From Bacteroidales bacterium UBA1745 (lineage in GTDB: Bacteria; Bacteroidota; Bacteroidia; Bacteroidales; UBA932), in contig DCHT01000030.1 in NCBI GenBank assembly GCA_002314885.1, positions 54,708 to 74,152 of the forward strand: DNA of 19,445 nucleotides, read 5' to 3'. The translations under genes were made by a program, and so were the position numbers. Within the stretch, counting starts at the first letter, position 1; the number at the start of each line of letters is the position of its first letter. Below, piece after piece: positions 6,569-16,460 of this stretch. Under the pieces are notes generated by a model, which saw nothing but the letters and a program-made list of their open reading frames with translations, was not told where the DNA came from and did not search any database.

Positions 6569-8437
6569 ATGAAAAAGACAATTGTATGCCTCCTCGCGAT
6601 GGCAATGGGAGTCCTGGCATCCGCACAGGACTGGGCACCGGCAGGTGAGAACATCAGGACCAGATGGGCCGACGAAGTCAGCCCCGAGAACGCCCGCACG
6701 GAATATCCGCGCCCTCAGATGGTCAGGGCCGACTGGAAGTGCCTCAATGGCCTCTGGGACTATGCCGTGACCGCAAAGGACGCCACTGAAATGCCTGAGG
6801 CAGAGGGCCAGATCCTCGTGCCGTTCTGCATCGAATCCTCCCTTTCAGGCGTATGCCGCCGTGTCAGTGGGGAAGATGCCCTCTGGTACAAAACCAGTAT
6901 CGAAGCCCCTGCAGACTGGGCCGGCAAGCAGATTCTCCTGCACTTCGACGCAGTGGACTGGAAGGCTGAGGTCTATGTCAACGGCGACAGCCTCGGCGTG
7001 CACACAGGCGGCTTCACGGCCTTCTCCTACGATGTGACCGACTACCTCGCCGAGGGCCCTGCAGAGCTCCTCGTCAAGGTCTGGGACCCGTCAGACGACC
7101 CAACTTACTCCATCCCTCGCGGCAAGCAGATCGCAGATCCTCACGGCATCTGGTATACCCCTGTTACCGGCATCTGGCAGAGCGTCTGGATGGAGCCTGT
7201 CTCTCCTGCAGGTCACATCGAGGACTACAATGTCACCACTGACATCGCCACCGGTGAAATAGCCGTTGAAACCACCCTTGCAGGCGCGCTCGAGGGCGAC
7301 AAGGTACGCGTGGAACTACGCCGCCCGAAGATTGGCTACGATCCTCAGAAACCGACTTTCTTCCGCAAGAGCCGCACTACCGTCGCAGCAGGCAGCACAG
7401 CCAGAATCGAAGTTCGCAACGCTAAACTCTGGACCGTGGACGAGCCATATCTCTACGGCCTCACCATCTCCCTTGTCCGCGGCGGCAAGGTCATCGACAA
7501 GGTCCAGGCCTACACCGCTCTCCGCGAGGTGACTGAGCAGGCAGACGAGGCCGGCGTGAAGCGTCTTGCCCTCAACGGCGAGATACTTTTCCAGTTCGGT
7601 CCTCTCGACCAGGGCTGGTGGCCGGACGGCCTCTATACCGCCCCTACTGCAGAGGCGATGGCCTTCGACATCCAGGCGACCAAGGACCTGGGCTTCAATA
7701 TGATACGCAAGCACATCAAGGTGGAGCCGGCCCGCTGGTTCTACGACTGCGACCGCCTCGGAATTATGGTTTGGCAGGATATGCCTTGCATAGGCTGCTA
7801 CAACGGCCGCGGCCAGTGGGGCCAGGGCCAGGACGTCTATGGCGCAGGCGAGGACTACTGGGCCCGCAACGACGAGAACAAGGCCAATTACTATAAGGAA
7901 TGGAGCGAGATCATCGCCCAGGTGAAGAAGTTCCAGTCCATCGTGGTATGGGTGCCGTTCAACGAGGCCTGGGGCCAGTTCGACACTCAGGCTGTCTGCG
8001 AATTCACCAAGGCTCAGGACCCTACCAGACTCATCAATGCTGCCTCAGGCGGCAACTGGATCGAGGGTGCGGGCGACATACTCGACAGCCACCACTATCC
8101 AGGCCCTAAGATGCGCATACTCGATTCCACAATGGTCAACGTACTCGGCGAATACGGCGGCATAGGCCGTCCTATCGAGGGTCATACCTGGGAAATAGGC
8201 CGCAAATGGGGCTATGTCCAGTACGACACCGAGGAGAAGGTCACCGACGTCTATGTGGAATATATCCAGAAGCTCATAGAACTGAAACAGCAGCAGTGGT
8301 GTGCTGCTGCTGTCTATACTCAGACCACTGACGTCGAAGGTGAGGTCAATGGCTTCTATACTTACGACCGTGAGATCCTCAAGGTCGATCCAGCCCGCGT
8401 CCGCGCCGCCAACGAATCCGTGATCGGCGCGGAGTAG
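6569..8437 (+). CDS. Secreted family 2 glycoside hydrolase
   Basis: A 622-residue exo-acting glycosidase of GH2 architecture. It has a Sec signal peptide (residues 1-19, cut before QDWAP), a jelly-roll sugar-binding domain (about 40-210), an immunoglobulin-like domain (about 215-320) and a TIM-barrel catalytic domain (about 330-600). The acid/base candidate is Glu466 in VPFNEAWGQ and the nucleophile candidate is Glu528 in VLGEYGG. The barrel entry IRKHIKVEPARWFYDCDRLG is typical. GH2 covers beta-galactosidases, beta-mannosidases, beta-glucuronidases and others, and the activity cannot be chosen from sequence. It is shorter than LacZ-type enzymes (about 1000 residues) and lacks their C-terminal domain. 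It follows the phosphoesterase by 15 bp and converges on the PUL with 16 bp between stop codons. Confidence 0.9.
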   Translation: MKKTIVCLLAMAMGVLASAQDWAPAGENIRTRWADEVSPENARTEYPRPQMVRADWKCLNGLWDYAVTAKDATEMPEAEGQILVPFCIESSLSGVCRRVSGEDALWYKTSIEAPADWAGKQILLHFDAVDWKAEVYVNGDSLGVHTGGFTAFSYDVTDYLAEGPAELLVKVWDPSDDPTYSIPRGKQIADPHGIWYTPVTGIWQSVWMEPVSPAGHIEDYNVTTDIATGEIAVETTLAGALEGDKVRVELRRPKIGYDPQKPTFFRKSRTTVAAGSTARIEVRNAKLWTVDEPYLYGLTISLVRGGKVIDKVQAYTALREVTEQADEAGVKRLALNGEILFQFGPLDQGWWPDGLYTAPTAEAMAFDIQATKDLGFNMIRKHIKVEPARWFYDCDRLGIMVWQDMPCIGCYNGRGQWGQGQDVYGAGEDYWARNDENKANYYKEWSEIIAQVKKFQSIVVWVPFNEAWGQFDTQAVCEFTKAQDPTRLINAASGGNWIEGAGDILDSHHYPGPKMRILDSTMVNVLGEYGGIGRPIEGHTWEIGRKWGYVQYDTEEKVTDVYVEYIQKLIELKQQQWCAAAVYTQTTDVEGEVNGFYTYDREILKVDPARVRAANESVIGAE

Positions 8438-8453
8438 GACTAATCATTCGATA

Positions 8454-10109
8454 CTACTTAAGTACTGGGGTCGCTCCTGAGAGATCCCAGATTGTCTCGT
8501 CGTATCCGATCTTCTTCGCGATGGCAGATGCGGTCTCGCCTGCAGCTGCTTCCTTGCCGTCATACTTTGCGCAATGAGGGTCTTCCGCACCGAAGGTACA
8601 GTTGACAGGGAGGAGGTTGCCTGCGCCGTAAGTGCCGTCATGGTTCTCGAATTTGAAGAAGGTTGCAGCTTCTGCATTGTCAATGATGAGAGCGAGGCCG
8701 TTCTTCCTGTAGCAGTCCTTGAGGGTGTTGCTAGGGGCGCAGAAACCGATGACAGCGCCTGAGCTCCAGTTGATGGCTCCGGTCTTGCGTACGCTGAGGG
8801 AGTCGTTCCAAGCGATACATCCGCTGATCTCATTGTTAGGAGTCTGGAAGGATGCCTTGTTGTCCTGGTTGCAGTGTCCGGCGATACCGCCAATGCAGAA
8901 GGAGGTTGAGTAGATGGCCATCGTGCTCACGCAGTTCTTGATTGCAGAATTAGCCTTGATGAGACCGCCTGCGATGCCGCCTGTCCTCTGGCTTGTGGTA
9001 CAGAGAAGGCCGCTGGAAGAGCAGTTGGTGACCGTGCTGGTGCCTGCGTCGTATCCGAAGATACCGCCGGCGTAGTCGCGGATGCTGCTGACCTTTCCGT
9101 CAAATGAGCAGCAATTGATGTTTGCCTCGCAGATACGTCCGAAGAGGCCACCGACACCGTTCTTGGAGCCTTCGATGTTGTTTACCTCACAGTTCTTGGC
9201 CTTGACATTCTTCACAACCACAGGGATGCCAGTGGTACCTGCATATCCACCGACGATGCCGATGGCGTATGAACCCTGTACGAAACAGTCCTCGAAAGTA
9301 AGGTCGTAGACTTCACCGTGAGCCACGCCGAGGAAGCTTGCGTATGTGTAAGCCTTGGAAACGAGGTTCTTGATGGTCTTGCCGTTGCCGTTGAAGTCCA
9401 CCTTCTTGGTGTAAGGGCTGGCTGTGTTGATAGGCTCCCAGTCGTTGTCGCTCTCCCTGGTCATTCCCAGATCCACGTCTGCCATCATCTTGAAGTAAAC
9501 GCAGCCGTCAGGGGCAACGTCTGAAGTGACGCACTCTTCGTGCATATCCATAAGGTCCTGCTTGTCGTAGATGAGGTAAGGCTCAGCCTTGGTGCCCTTG
9601 CCCTTGTCGATGTCAAGGTGCTCCTTGGTTACGACGATGTAGAGGGTAGCGTCCTCAGCGATCTTAGCGCTCTCATTGGAGATGGACTCGATGCCGATAG
9701 GGAGGACATAGAGACCGTCTGCCATAGCGATGTCAACTGCGATCTTCACCTCTGCAGAGAGGGATTTCTTGTTGTTCTTGTAGACCTTCAGGGTCTTGTC
9801 GCTGAAGCTGTAGGCAACTTCAGGAAGGAGGGCAGCCACAGCTGAGGAGTGTGCGGCGTTGTAGGCGTCCACCTTGCTCTCGTCCACCTTGACGGTGACG
9901 TCGATGTTCTCGCCCACGACTTCGCCGTTTGCGGACTTGATGTAGAAGCTGATAGTCTTCTGCTTGCCGTAGGTCTGGCCGAATTCGGTCTCGTCGTCGG
10001 AAGCGACGGTGTACTCTGCGTCAACAGCAGGAACTGGTTCCGGCTTCTCTTCGCAGGCGGTGAAGGCCAGGGCCATCAGCGCTGCTGATAAAAAGAGTGA
10101 TTTCTTCAT
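8454..10109 (-). CDS. DUF1735 plus GLUG-repeat surface lipoprotein
   Basis: A 551-residue lipoprotein: signal MKKSLFLSAALMALAFTAC with lipid-attached Cys19, followed by an acidic EEKPEPVP stretch like the surface-export signal of Bacteroidetes lipoproteins. Residues about 30-160 resemble the DUF1735 (BT_3987-like N-terminal) domain common in SusE-position proteins. Residues about 175-470 hold repeated blocks such as VGGLFGRICEANINCCSFDG, YAGGIFGYDAGTSTVTNCSSSG and TGGIAGGLIKANSAIKNC, the GLUG pattern expected to form a parallel beta-helix. The end AIAKKIGYDETIWDLSG is also usual for such proteins. Last gene of the PUL, 36 bp after susD. Probably a glycan-binding or adhesive surface protein; no catalytic motif is recognised. 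A polysaccharide-lyase-like role for the helix is possible but unsupported. Confidence 0.8.
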   Translation of the reverse strand: MKKSLFLSAALMALAFTACEEKPEPVPAVDAEYTVASDDETEFGQTYGKQKTISFYIKSANGEVVGENIDVTVKVDESKVDAYNAAHSSAVAALLPEVAYSFSDKTLKVYKNNKKSLSAEVKIAVDIAMADGLYVLPIGIESISNESAKIAEDATLYIVVTKEHLDIDKGKGTKAEPYLIYDKQDLMDMHEECVTSDVAPDGCVYFKMMADVDLGMTRESDNDWEPINTASPYTKKVDFNGNGKTIKNLVSKAYTYASFLGVAHGEVYDLTFEDCFVQGSYAIGIVGGYAGTTGIPVVVKNVKAKNCEVNNIEGSKNGVGGLFGRICEANINCCSFDGKVSSIRDYAGGIFGYDAGTSTVTNCSSSGLLCTTSQRTGGIAGGLIKANSAIKNCVSTMAIYSTSFCIGGIAGHCNQDNKASFQTPNNEISGCIAWNDSLSVRKTGAINWSSGAVIGFCAPSNTLKDCYRKNGLALIIDNAEAATFFKFENHDGTYGAGNLLPVNCTFGAEDPHCAKYDGKEAAAGETASAIAKKIGYDETIWDLSGATPVLK

Positions 10110-10145
10110 AATAGTGTTTTTATAAAATATTGGTTATATGTAATC

Positions 10146-11888
10146 TTACCATCCCGGGTTCTGCTCGAGATTGTCGTTCAGGGAAAATTCGTTGATTGGA
10201 ATAGGATACAGGTAATCCTTTGACTCGTCCCAGCTGCCAGGGGAGTCCTTGAACGGATTGATCATACCCTTGTCGCCCTGGCTGAGGATGACGTCCTTGT
10301 CGAGTTCGAGGACCACCGTAGCCGCGCTTGAAGGCTTGGTGCCGCTCCAGAGGAGGAGGTCCATCTTGCCGTCGCCGTCGAGGTCATACTCTCCGACGCC
10401 AGGGAAGTACATACCGTACATCTGCTGCTCGAAGATCTTGCCTTCCTTCCAGCGCATCAGGTCGTAGTAGCGGAAACCTTCCTGGTTGAGCTCGACCATC
10501 CTCTCGCGGCGTATCTCCAGGATGAGGGCCCTGGTGGAGCCGCTGACATTCTGGTAGCCGCCCCACTTGAGGTCGGTGAGGAAATGATCTTCGGTCACGT
10601 CAGTCGTCAGCTTAGGCATTCCGACGCGGGCGCGGAGCTTGTTGACGGACTTGTCCAGGTCGTCCTGATCGATGGTGCCGAGTTCGGCCTTTGCCTCCGC
10701 ATAGTTGAGGAGCACCTCTGCCGCACGGAAGAGGATGAGGTCGTTGTCGGCCATATTATATGCGTCCTGGCTCACGCTGCCCACATACTTGATAGGCTGG
10801 TAGCCGGTGATGGACTGCGCCAGGTTAGGTGCCACAGGGGTCTTGTCGCCGATGCGGGAGTAGCCTGGGGTGCGTATGCTCTGGGCGAGGCGTGGGTCTC
10901 GGTCCTTGACTTCGTCGACGAAGGTCATAGTCTCCCATCCGGGCTTGTCGGTGAAGCGGGAACCGTCCTTCATCAGATAGGAAGCCACGGCCTTGCGGCT
11001 CATACCGTATTTGCCCATAGACATAGTCGTGAAGGTGTAGTTGGAATTGTGAGTCACGCTGTACTCCGCATTGTAGTTGCGGGCCAGGATGATCTCCTTC
11101 TCGACGTCGCTGCCCTGGATGGTGTTGGTCGTGAAGAGCTTGATGTAGCTGCTGTCCGCCTGAGCGCCGTCGTAGATGGAGTAACCGCTGTTGTTGATGA
11201 ACTCCTTGGATGCTTCGGCGCAGGTCTTCAGGTACCAGTCGGCGTCGTGCTCGTATTGGTTGAGTCCGTGATATTTGCGGAATGTGCCCTCGAAGAGGCA
11301 TACGCGTGACTTCAGGGCCATTGCGGTCCATTTGTTCACTGTATATACGGTACGCGTCTTAGGCAGGTTCGCAATAGCGTAGTCGAGGTCCTCGATGATG
11401 TTCTGCATCACCAGTTCGCGGCTGTCGCGGGCTGCGTAGAGGAGCGGGTCGCTGCTGCCGAGCTGGTGGTCGATCCAAGGCACGTCGCCGAAGCGCTTCA
11501 CCTTGTCGAAATAGAACTGCGCGCGGAAGAAGCGTGCGACCGCCACGTATCGGTTGCGCACCTCGCTGTCAGTGCACTGGTCTGCGTTGTCTATGAGGGT
11601 GTTGTAGTCCCTGAGGGTAGTCCAGGTCCATCCATTGCCGCTTGCAGGCACGGTTCTCTTGCCGCGGGCCTCGAGCAGCTGCGTCATCTGGAAGTAGTTG
11701 TCCACATCCTCGGTGTAAAGGCTGGCTGCGCCCGGAAGGTCGTTGTAGAAAGCGTTGCTGAATGCCTGGAGGCCGGCTTCGCTCTCGAAGAAGGTGTCTT
11801 CCGTCAGTTTGTCCTGAGGCAATCTGGTCAGGTCGCAGGAAGTGACTGCCAGTGCCGCTGCCATTATTATATATATAGTCTTTTTCAT
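10146..11888 (-). CDS. SusD/RagB-family glycan-binding lipoprotein
   Basis: A SusD-like outer-membrane lipoprotein of 580 residues from ATG 11888, which captures glycan at the cell surface and forms the lid of the SusC channel. The signal ends in AVTSC (Cys18). The opening CDLTRLPQDKLTEDTFFESEAGLQAFSNAFY, the TPR-rich N-terminal part, the block LILFRAAEVLLNYAEAKAELG, and the C-terminal YLYPIPINEFSLNDNLEQNPGW are all characteristic. An in-frame ATG at 11900 abuts the susC stop exactly and would add four residues (MRTA); MKKTIYIIMAAA is the more usual signal start. Either way susC and susD are tightly coupled. The substrate is not deducible. Confidence 0.93.
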   Translation of the reverse strand: MKKTIYIIMAAALAVTSCDLTRLPQDKLTEDTFFESEAGLQAFSNAFYNDLPGAASLYTEDVDNYFQMTQLLEARGKRTVPASGNGWTWTTLRDYNTLIDNADQCTDSEVRNRYVAVARFFRAQFYFDKVKRFGDVPWIDHQLGSSDPLLYAARDSRELVMQNIIEDLDYAIANLPKTRTVYTVNKWTAMALKSRVCLFEGTFRKYHGLNQYEHDADWYLKTCAEASKEFINNSGYSIYDGAQADSSYIKLFTTNTIQGSDVEKEIILARNYNAEYSVTHNSNYTFTTMSMGKYGMSRKAVASYLMKDGSRFTDKPGWETMTFVDEVKDRDPRLAQSIRTPGYSRIGDKTPVAPNLAQSITGYQPIKYVGSVSQDAYNMADNDLILFRAAEVLLNYAEAKAELGTIDQDDLDKSVNKLRARVGMPKLTTDVTEDHFLTDLKWGGYQNVSGSTRALILEIRRERMVELNQEGFRYYDLMRWKEGKIFEQQMYGMYFPGVGEYDLDGDGKMDLLLWSGTKPSSAATVVLELDKDVILSQGDKGMINPFKDSPGSWDESKDYLYPIPINEFSLNDNLEQNPGW

Positions 11889-11900
11889 CGCTGTTCTCAT

Positions 11901-14900
11901 TTAGAAGGTGAGGTCGATACCGAACATAAATGACTTCTGCCAAGGATAGGTGTAGAGCTTGCCTCCGTTCTTGGCCATCTCAGGATCGATGTAGTCTGAG
12001 TGGAGCTTTGACGCGTATGCGAGGTTCTCACCGGTGAAGTAGACCCTGAGTTCTCCGATGTGGATCTTCTCGAGGAGCTTTTCAGGAAGCGAGTATCCTA
12101 TGGTCAGGTTCTTGAGTCGGCAGTAGCCGATGTTCTGGAGATAGCGGTCGTTGACGGCGCCGAGCTCGCGGCTGGTGCTCATTGCGACATATCCGCGTGG
12201 GCGAGGGAAGTATGCGTTAGGGTTCTCCTCGCTCCAGCAGTCATCCAGGAAGTCCCTTGGGATCAAGGTCATATAAGGCCTTGAATAGACGCTCCAGAAT
12301 GCCCTGGCGTCGGCTGCAGGATACCAGTCCATCTTGCCTATGCCCTGGAGGAAGATCGAGAAGTCGAAGCCGAAGTACTTGGCTCCGAGGGTGATGCCGT
12401 AGTTGTAGCGAGGCTGGCTGTTGCCTATGACTTCGCGGTCACCGGAGTCGCCCACCTTGTTGGCGCCTATGTCGATCTTGTCGTTCCCGTTGAGGTCGCG
12501 GTACTTGAGGTCACCTGCCCTCAGGCCGTTCTCAGCGCCTGCGGAGGCGTTGATGATGTCATTCACGATGCTCTGGTCCACGGCGTAGGATTTGGCTTCC
12601 TCGTCAGTGGCGAAGAGACCGTCGATGTGGTAACCCCAGATCTCGCCGTACTTCATACCCACGTAATAGCCCTTTGCGAGGCTCTTCTCAGGGTTGTCGT
12701 AGCGGGTGATCACGCTGGTGTAGTCGCTGAACACGAGGGATGCGCTGTAGTCGAAAGGATGGCCTCCGAGCTTCACGCGGTCCCTCCAGGAGAGGGAGAG
12801 CTCGTAGCCTGTGGTGCGGAGGTCGGCGTTGTTCATCTTAGGAGAAGATGCGCCATAGACTGCAGGAAGCGCGAGACCGCTGGTCAGCATATTGAGGGTG
12901 TTGCGGACGTAGGCCTCACCCGTGAAGGTCAGGCGGTTGTCCAGGAAGGCCATATCCACGCCGAGGTTGTGCTGCTCGATGGTCTCCCAGGTGAGGTCGG
13001 AAGACACCGGAGCTCCTATGCTGGCTGCGGAGGATTTGCCGCCTCCGAAGAGATAGCCCTGGGATGCCATACTGATGACGCGTATATAGTCATAGTAGCC
13101 CACCTGCTGGTTGCCGAGACGGCCGTATGAATAGCGAACCTTGAGGTTGTTCATCACGTTCTTGGCAGGGGCGAAGAACTTCTCTTCGGAGATTCTCCAA
13201 CCTGCGGAACCTGAAGGGAAGAAGCCCCAGCGGCTGTCCGATGCGAAACGGGAAGTTCCGTCGTAGCGGCCGCTCAGTTCCACGAGATATTTGCCCTTGT
13301 AGTCGTAGTTGATACGTCCGAAGACGCCTGCGATGGCATATTCATTCTGTCCGCCGCTGGCCTCGAAACGGAGGTTGCCCTCCTCGTCTGCGCCCACGAG
13401 GTTAAGGTCGCTAAGGGCATCGGACATAAGGTTGTAGCCCTTGACGGTGATGTCCTTGATATGCTTTGTCTCGTAGTTGTAACCGACCATAGCCTTGAAG
13501 TTGTGGTTCTCGGCAAAGGTGTCGGTGTAGGTCGCATAGACGTTGACGGCGTTGTAGCGGGTAGTGGCCGATGACTCGGTGAGTTTGTTCTCGAACTTGC
13601 CCGTGGTAAGGGTCACGAACTGCTCAGGATACTGGGAATATGAGGCGTTCACGGACCTGTTAGAAGTCGTCTTGTAGTTGAACGAATAGGTGTAGTTCGC
13701 CTTGATTTCCAGTTTGGAGATAGGCTTGACGGTCACCTCGAAGGTGTTGCTCAGATAGTCGACCCTGTCTTTGTTGGTGAAGCCTTGGTTCTCCACGGTC
13801 AGGGCATATCCGTCCATCACGGTGTAGCCGTTGTACTGGGTGATATAGACGCCGGAGCCGTCAGGGTTGGTGGTAGGGTAGCTGGCGAGGGCGTGCACGG
13901 TCATATTGCCGAATGCGTTGTTCACGCCGCTGATGCCCGGATAGCTGTAGCTGCTGGAGAAGTAGCTCGTGTTGTTGGAGATCTTGAGCCACTTGGTGAC
14001 CTCGGACGAAATCTTCGCGCGGAGGTTATACTTATTATATACGTCAGGGTTGGCCCTGAACATACCCTGCTCCCTGTTGTAGTTGCCTGAGAGCACGTAG
14101 TTGAACTTCCTGTCACCGCCGCTGACGGTCACTGAGTGGCTCATATTCGGCTTCAGGTCGTTATAGAGATAGTGGTACCAGTCGGTGTTCGCGTAGTAGT
14201 TGTACACGTTCTTGCCGCTGCGGCGCTCAACCACTACCCAAGGGCGTGAGGAAACTTCCTCGACGTCGTTGCGGCGCTCCCATAGCTCGGCCATATCGGC
14301 ATCGGTGTAGAGGGCGTAGTTGGTACCGGCGTAGGTCTTGAAGAACTGGTTGTTGACGCTTACGGAATAGTAACCTCTTGTCTCATAGTCGGTTGATGTG
14401 GTAGGGGTGGTGAATCCGAAGCGGCCGCTGTAGCTGACCTTCACCTTGCCGGTCTCTCCGCCGCTCTTGGTGGTCACGATCACCACGCCGAAGGATGCAC
14501 GGGCACCGTAGATGGCAGCCGCTGCGGCATCCTTGATGACTGAAATGGACTCCACGTCCTTGGCCGGGATCTTCTGGAGGTCGCCTTCAACTCCGTCGAT
14601 GAGCACGAGCGGGCTGCCGCCGTTGATGGAGTTGAGGCCTCGGATGTTGATGTCCGCAGCCTGGCCAGGACGGCCGGATGAACTGGTCACGTTGAGGCCC
14701 GGTACCGTACCCTGCAGCATGTGACCGACATCCAGTGAGGAGCGGTCCTTGAGCTGCTCGGCGTCCACTACCGTGAGGGCGCCTGTGAGGTTGCTCTTTT
14801 TCTGTGAGCCGTAGCCTACGACGACGATCTCATCGAGGTTCATCGATGATTCCTCCAGGACGAAGCTTACGTTGTCCTGGGTGGGAAGTATCGTGGCCTT

Positions 14901-15152
14901 GGTGGTCTCGTAGCCGAGGCAGGAAATCTCCACTTCGACTGCGACCGAAGGCACTTCGATGACAAAACTTCCGTTTGCGTCCGTCGTCGTACCCAGCTTG
15001 TGTTCAGTGGAGATGACGGCCGCTCCCATTACTGGGAGACCGGAATTATCCTTGATTGTACCCTTCACCGTACGCACCTGGGCGAAGGCGGAAAGGCCGC
15101 TGCAGGACAGTACAAGGACGACTGTCAGCAGGATTCTGGATAATCTTCTCAT
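11901..15152 (-). CDS. SusC/RagA-family TonB-dependent outer-membrane transporter
   Basis: A 1083-residue TonB-linked importer. Order: signal peptide (1-24, ending AFAQ), carboxypeptidase-D-regulatory-like beta domain (about 27-100), TonB-box and family signature MNLDEIVVVGYGSQKKSNLTGAL (104-126), plug domain (about 115-230, with LQGTVPGLNV, INIRGLNSINGGSPLVLIDGV and SISVIKDAAAAAIYGARASFGVVIVTTKSG), then a 22-strand barrel ending KSFMFGIDLTF. It lacks the extra N-terminal signalling (STN) domain that works with anti-sigma factors, so it is unlikely to signal by itself. The gene starts 30 bp after the phosphodiester glycosidase stop, with no promoter visible in between. It is paired with susD directly downstream. 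Confidence 0.95.
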   Translation of the reverse strand: MRRLSRILLTVVLVLSCSGLSAFAQVRTVKGTIKDNSGLPVMGAAVISTEHKLGTTTDANGSFVIEVPSVAVEVEISCLGYETTKATILPTQDNVSFVLEESSMNLDEIVVVGYGSQKKSNLTGALTVVDAEQLKDRSSLDVGHMLQGTVPGLNVTSSSGRPGQAADINIRGLNSINGGSPLVLIDGVEGDLQKIPAKDVESISVIKDAAAAAIYGARASFGVVIVTTKSGGETGKVKVSYSGRFGFTTPTTSTDYETRGYYSVSVNNQFFKTYAGTNYALYTDADMAELWERRNDVEEVSSRPWVVVERRSGKNVYNYYANTDWYHYLYNDLKPNMSHSVTVSGGDRKFNYVLSGNYNREQGMFRANPDVYNKYNLRAKISSEVTKWLKISNNTSYFSSSYSYPGISGVNNAFGNMTVHALASYPTTNPDGSGVYITQYNGYTVMDGYALTVENQGFTNKDRVDYLSNTFEVTVKPISKLEIKANYTYSFNYKTTSNRSVNASYSQYPEQFVTLTTGKFENKLTESSATTRYNAVNVYATYTDTFAENHNFKAMVGYNYETKHIKDITVKGYNLMSDALSDLNLVGADEEGNLRFEASGGQNEYAIAGVFGRINYDYKGKYLVELSGRYDGTSRFASDSRWGFFPSGSAGWRISEEKFFAPAKNVMNNLKVRYSYGRLGNQQVGYYDYIRVISMASQGYLFGGGKSSAASIGAPVSSDLTWETIEQHNLGVDMAFLDNRLTFTGEAYVRNTLNMLTSGLALPAVYGASSPKMNNADLRTTGYELSLSWRDRVKLGGHPFDYSASLVFSDYTSVITRYDNPEKSLAKGYYVGMKYGEIWGYHIDGLFATDEEAKSYAVDQSIVNDIINASAGAENGLRAGDLKYRDLNGNDKIDIGANKVGDSGDREVIGNSQPRYNYGITLGAKYFGFDFSIFLQGIGKMDWYPAADARAFWSVYSRPYMTLIPRDFLDDCWSEENPNAYFPRPRGYVAMSTSRELGAVNDRYLQNIGYCRLKNLTIGYSLPEKLLEKIHIGELRVYFTGENLAYASKLHSDYIDPEMAKNGGKLYTYPWQKSFMFGIDLTF

Positions 15153-15182
15153 TTTGGTTATTGTTAGTTGTATGGTGTATGT

Positions 15183-16436
15183 TTACTTTTTCACGACGCA
15201 GAAGAACGACGTCACCTGTCTTTCTCCAGGCTCCTCCCAGGTGCCGCTCTCGCAAGGGTGGTTCACCACGTGGGTGGTGGCATCTCCCTGACCTGCGACG
15301 CACATATCGGTGGAGCCGCCGCCGTCCATATTCAGGGCATAGCGAGGGTCGAAGTTGTTCACGAAGAACTTGGTCAGGTTCCTGGCGCTGAAGCCAATGG
15401 CCTTTCCGCTGTATCTGCCGTCTGCTACGAGCATCAGGATGTGGCCGTCGCAGTCGATGCCTATGGCCGTGCGCGGATGCGTCCAGCCCTGATGGCGGTA
15501 AGGGTGCTCATAGTCGTACTGCTTCAGCACGCTCTGGCTCCACTCCTCAGGCACGAAGGTGATTCCGATAGGGTCGTAGTCCCACACGAGGAGGGGAGCG
15601 CTGCTGTACACGCTGTAGTACTGGCTGGTCTCTCCACGGTAGAAATTGCGCTGCTCCTTGAGCGTCTCTCCGTAGGATCCGGTGCCCTTGGAATCGGCCT
15701 CGCGGAATATCGTGTTCAGGAAGGTCACCTCGCCGTTCTTGCCCACGGCTATGCCTCCGTCATTCTTCCAGTTCGGCACTGTGGTGTCTGGAATGTTGTC
15801 CACAAGACTCTTCTGCCTGGTGGTGCCGCCTGCCTTGATGAAGATGGAAGCGGTCTCGTAGGCTCCGTTCATCGCCACGACGCCGTTCTGGCTCGAGAGC
15901 ACCTCGGAAGTGATGTGGCGGTTTCCGTCATAGAACAGGATGAGCTTGTTGATGGTGGTGTCGATGTCGGCCACGACCACGTACTGAGGCTGCCTGCTGA
16001 CAGGATCCGTGCCGCTGAAGGTGTACATCCAGACTCCCGCTGCTGCCTTGACTTTGCTCCAGCCGGTGCCGCTCGGGCGGACGGGCTTCCTGCCCTCTTC
16101 GACTGTCACCTTGCACGGAGCGGTGATCTCTCCGTCGACTGAGGTCGCGGTGATCACGCAGGTTCCGGCCTTCACTCCGGTCAGCTCTCCCGTGGACGAC
16201 ACTGTGGCTATCTCCGGCTTCTCGCTTTCCCAGACGACTGCCTTGTTGGTCGCGTCCGTCGGCAAGACGGTCACGCTCATCTGGAGACTCTGTCCTTCAC
16301 CCACAGTGACGGATTCTGTCTCGAAGTAAACATCGGTGACGTGGATATCGGTGTCCGGCTGCGGCTTGGTGCAGGCGAATGCGCAGGCCAGCGCAGCAGC
16401 GGTAACAAGTAATGTGGAATGTGAGACTTTGAACAT
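15183..16436 (-). CDS. Big2 plus phosphodiester glycosidase (NAGPA-like) lipoprotein
   Basis: First gene of the PUL. From ATG 16445 the protein is 420 residues. ATG 16436, three codons in, gives a more typical signal (MFKVSHSTLLVTAAALACAFAC), with lipidation at Cys25 or Cys21 in the longer numbering used here. Residues about 37-115 form a bacterial Ig-like (Big2) domain (VTVLPTDATNKAVVWESEKPEIATVSSTGELTGVKAGTCVITA). Residues about 130-418 match the phosphodiester glycosidase family (PF09992), which includes the human uncovering enzyme that removes GlcNAc from GlcNAc-1-phospho-mannose. Family blocks visible are NGAY (193-196), HPRTAIGID (323-331), LVADGR (339-344) and NMDGGGSTDM (372-381). It probably cuts a sugar-1-phosphodiester in an outside glycan; the sugar is unknown. 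Confidence 0.87.
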   Translation of the reverse strand: MFKVSHSTLLVTAAALACAFACTKPQPDTDIHVTDVYFETESVTVGEGQSLQMSVTVLPTDATNKAVVWESEKPEIATVSSTGELTGVKAGTCVITATSVDGEITAPCKVTVEEGRKPVRPSGTGWSKVKAAAGVWMYTFSGTDPVSRQPQYVVVADIDTTINKLILFYDGNRHITSEVLSSQNGVVAMNGAYETASIFIKAGGTTRQKSLVDNIPDTTVPNWKNDGGIAVGKNGEVTFLNTIFREADSKGTGSYGETLKEQRNFYRGETSQYYSVYSSAPLLVWDYDPIGITFVPEEWSQSVLKQYDYEHPYRHQGWTHPRTAIGIDCDGHILMLVADGRYSGKAIGFSARNLTKFFVNNFDPRYALNMDGGGSTDMCVAGQGDATTHVVNHPCESGTWEEPGERQVTSFFCVVKK

Positions 16437-16460
16437 ATCGGTCATTGTTTAGCTCAATAA

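Noticed and set aside
11901..15152. Sigma/anti-sigma signalling transducer role for SusC
   Set aside because: No STN domain lies between the signal peptide and the carboxypeptidase-regulatory-like domain, and no ECF sigma or anti-sigma gene is nearby.
15168..16142. A 324-codon open frame antisense to the phosphodiester glycosidase
   Set aside because: It overlaps a gene with clear family motifs and shows low-complexity Val, His and Ala composition typical of a shadow frame.
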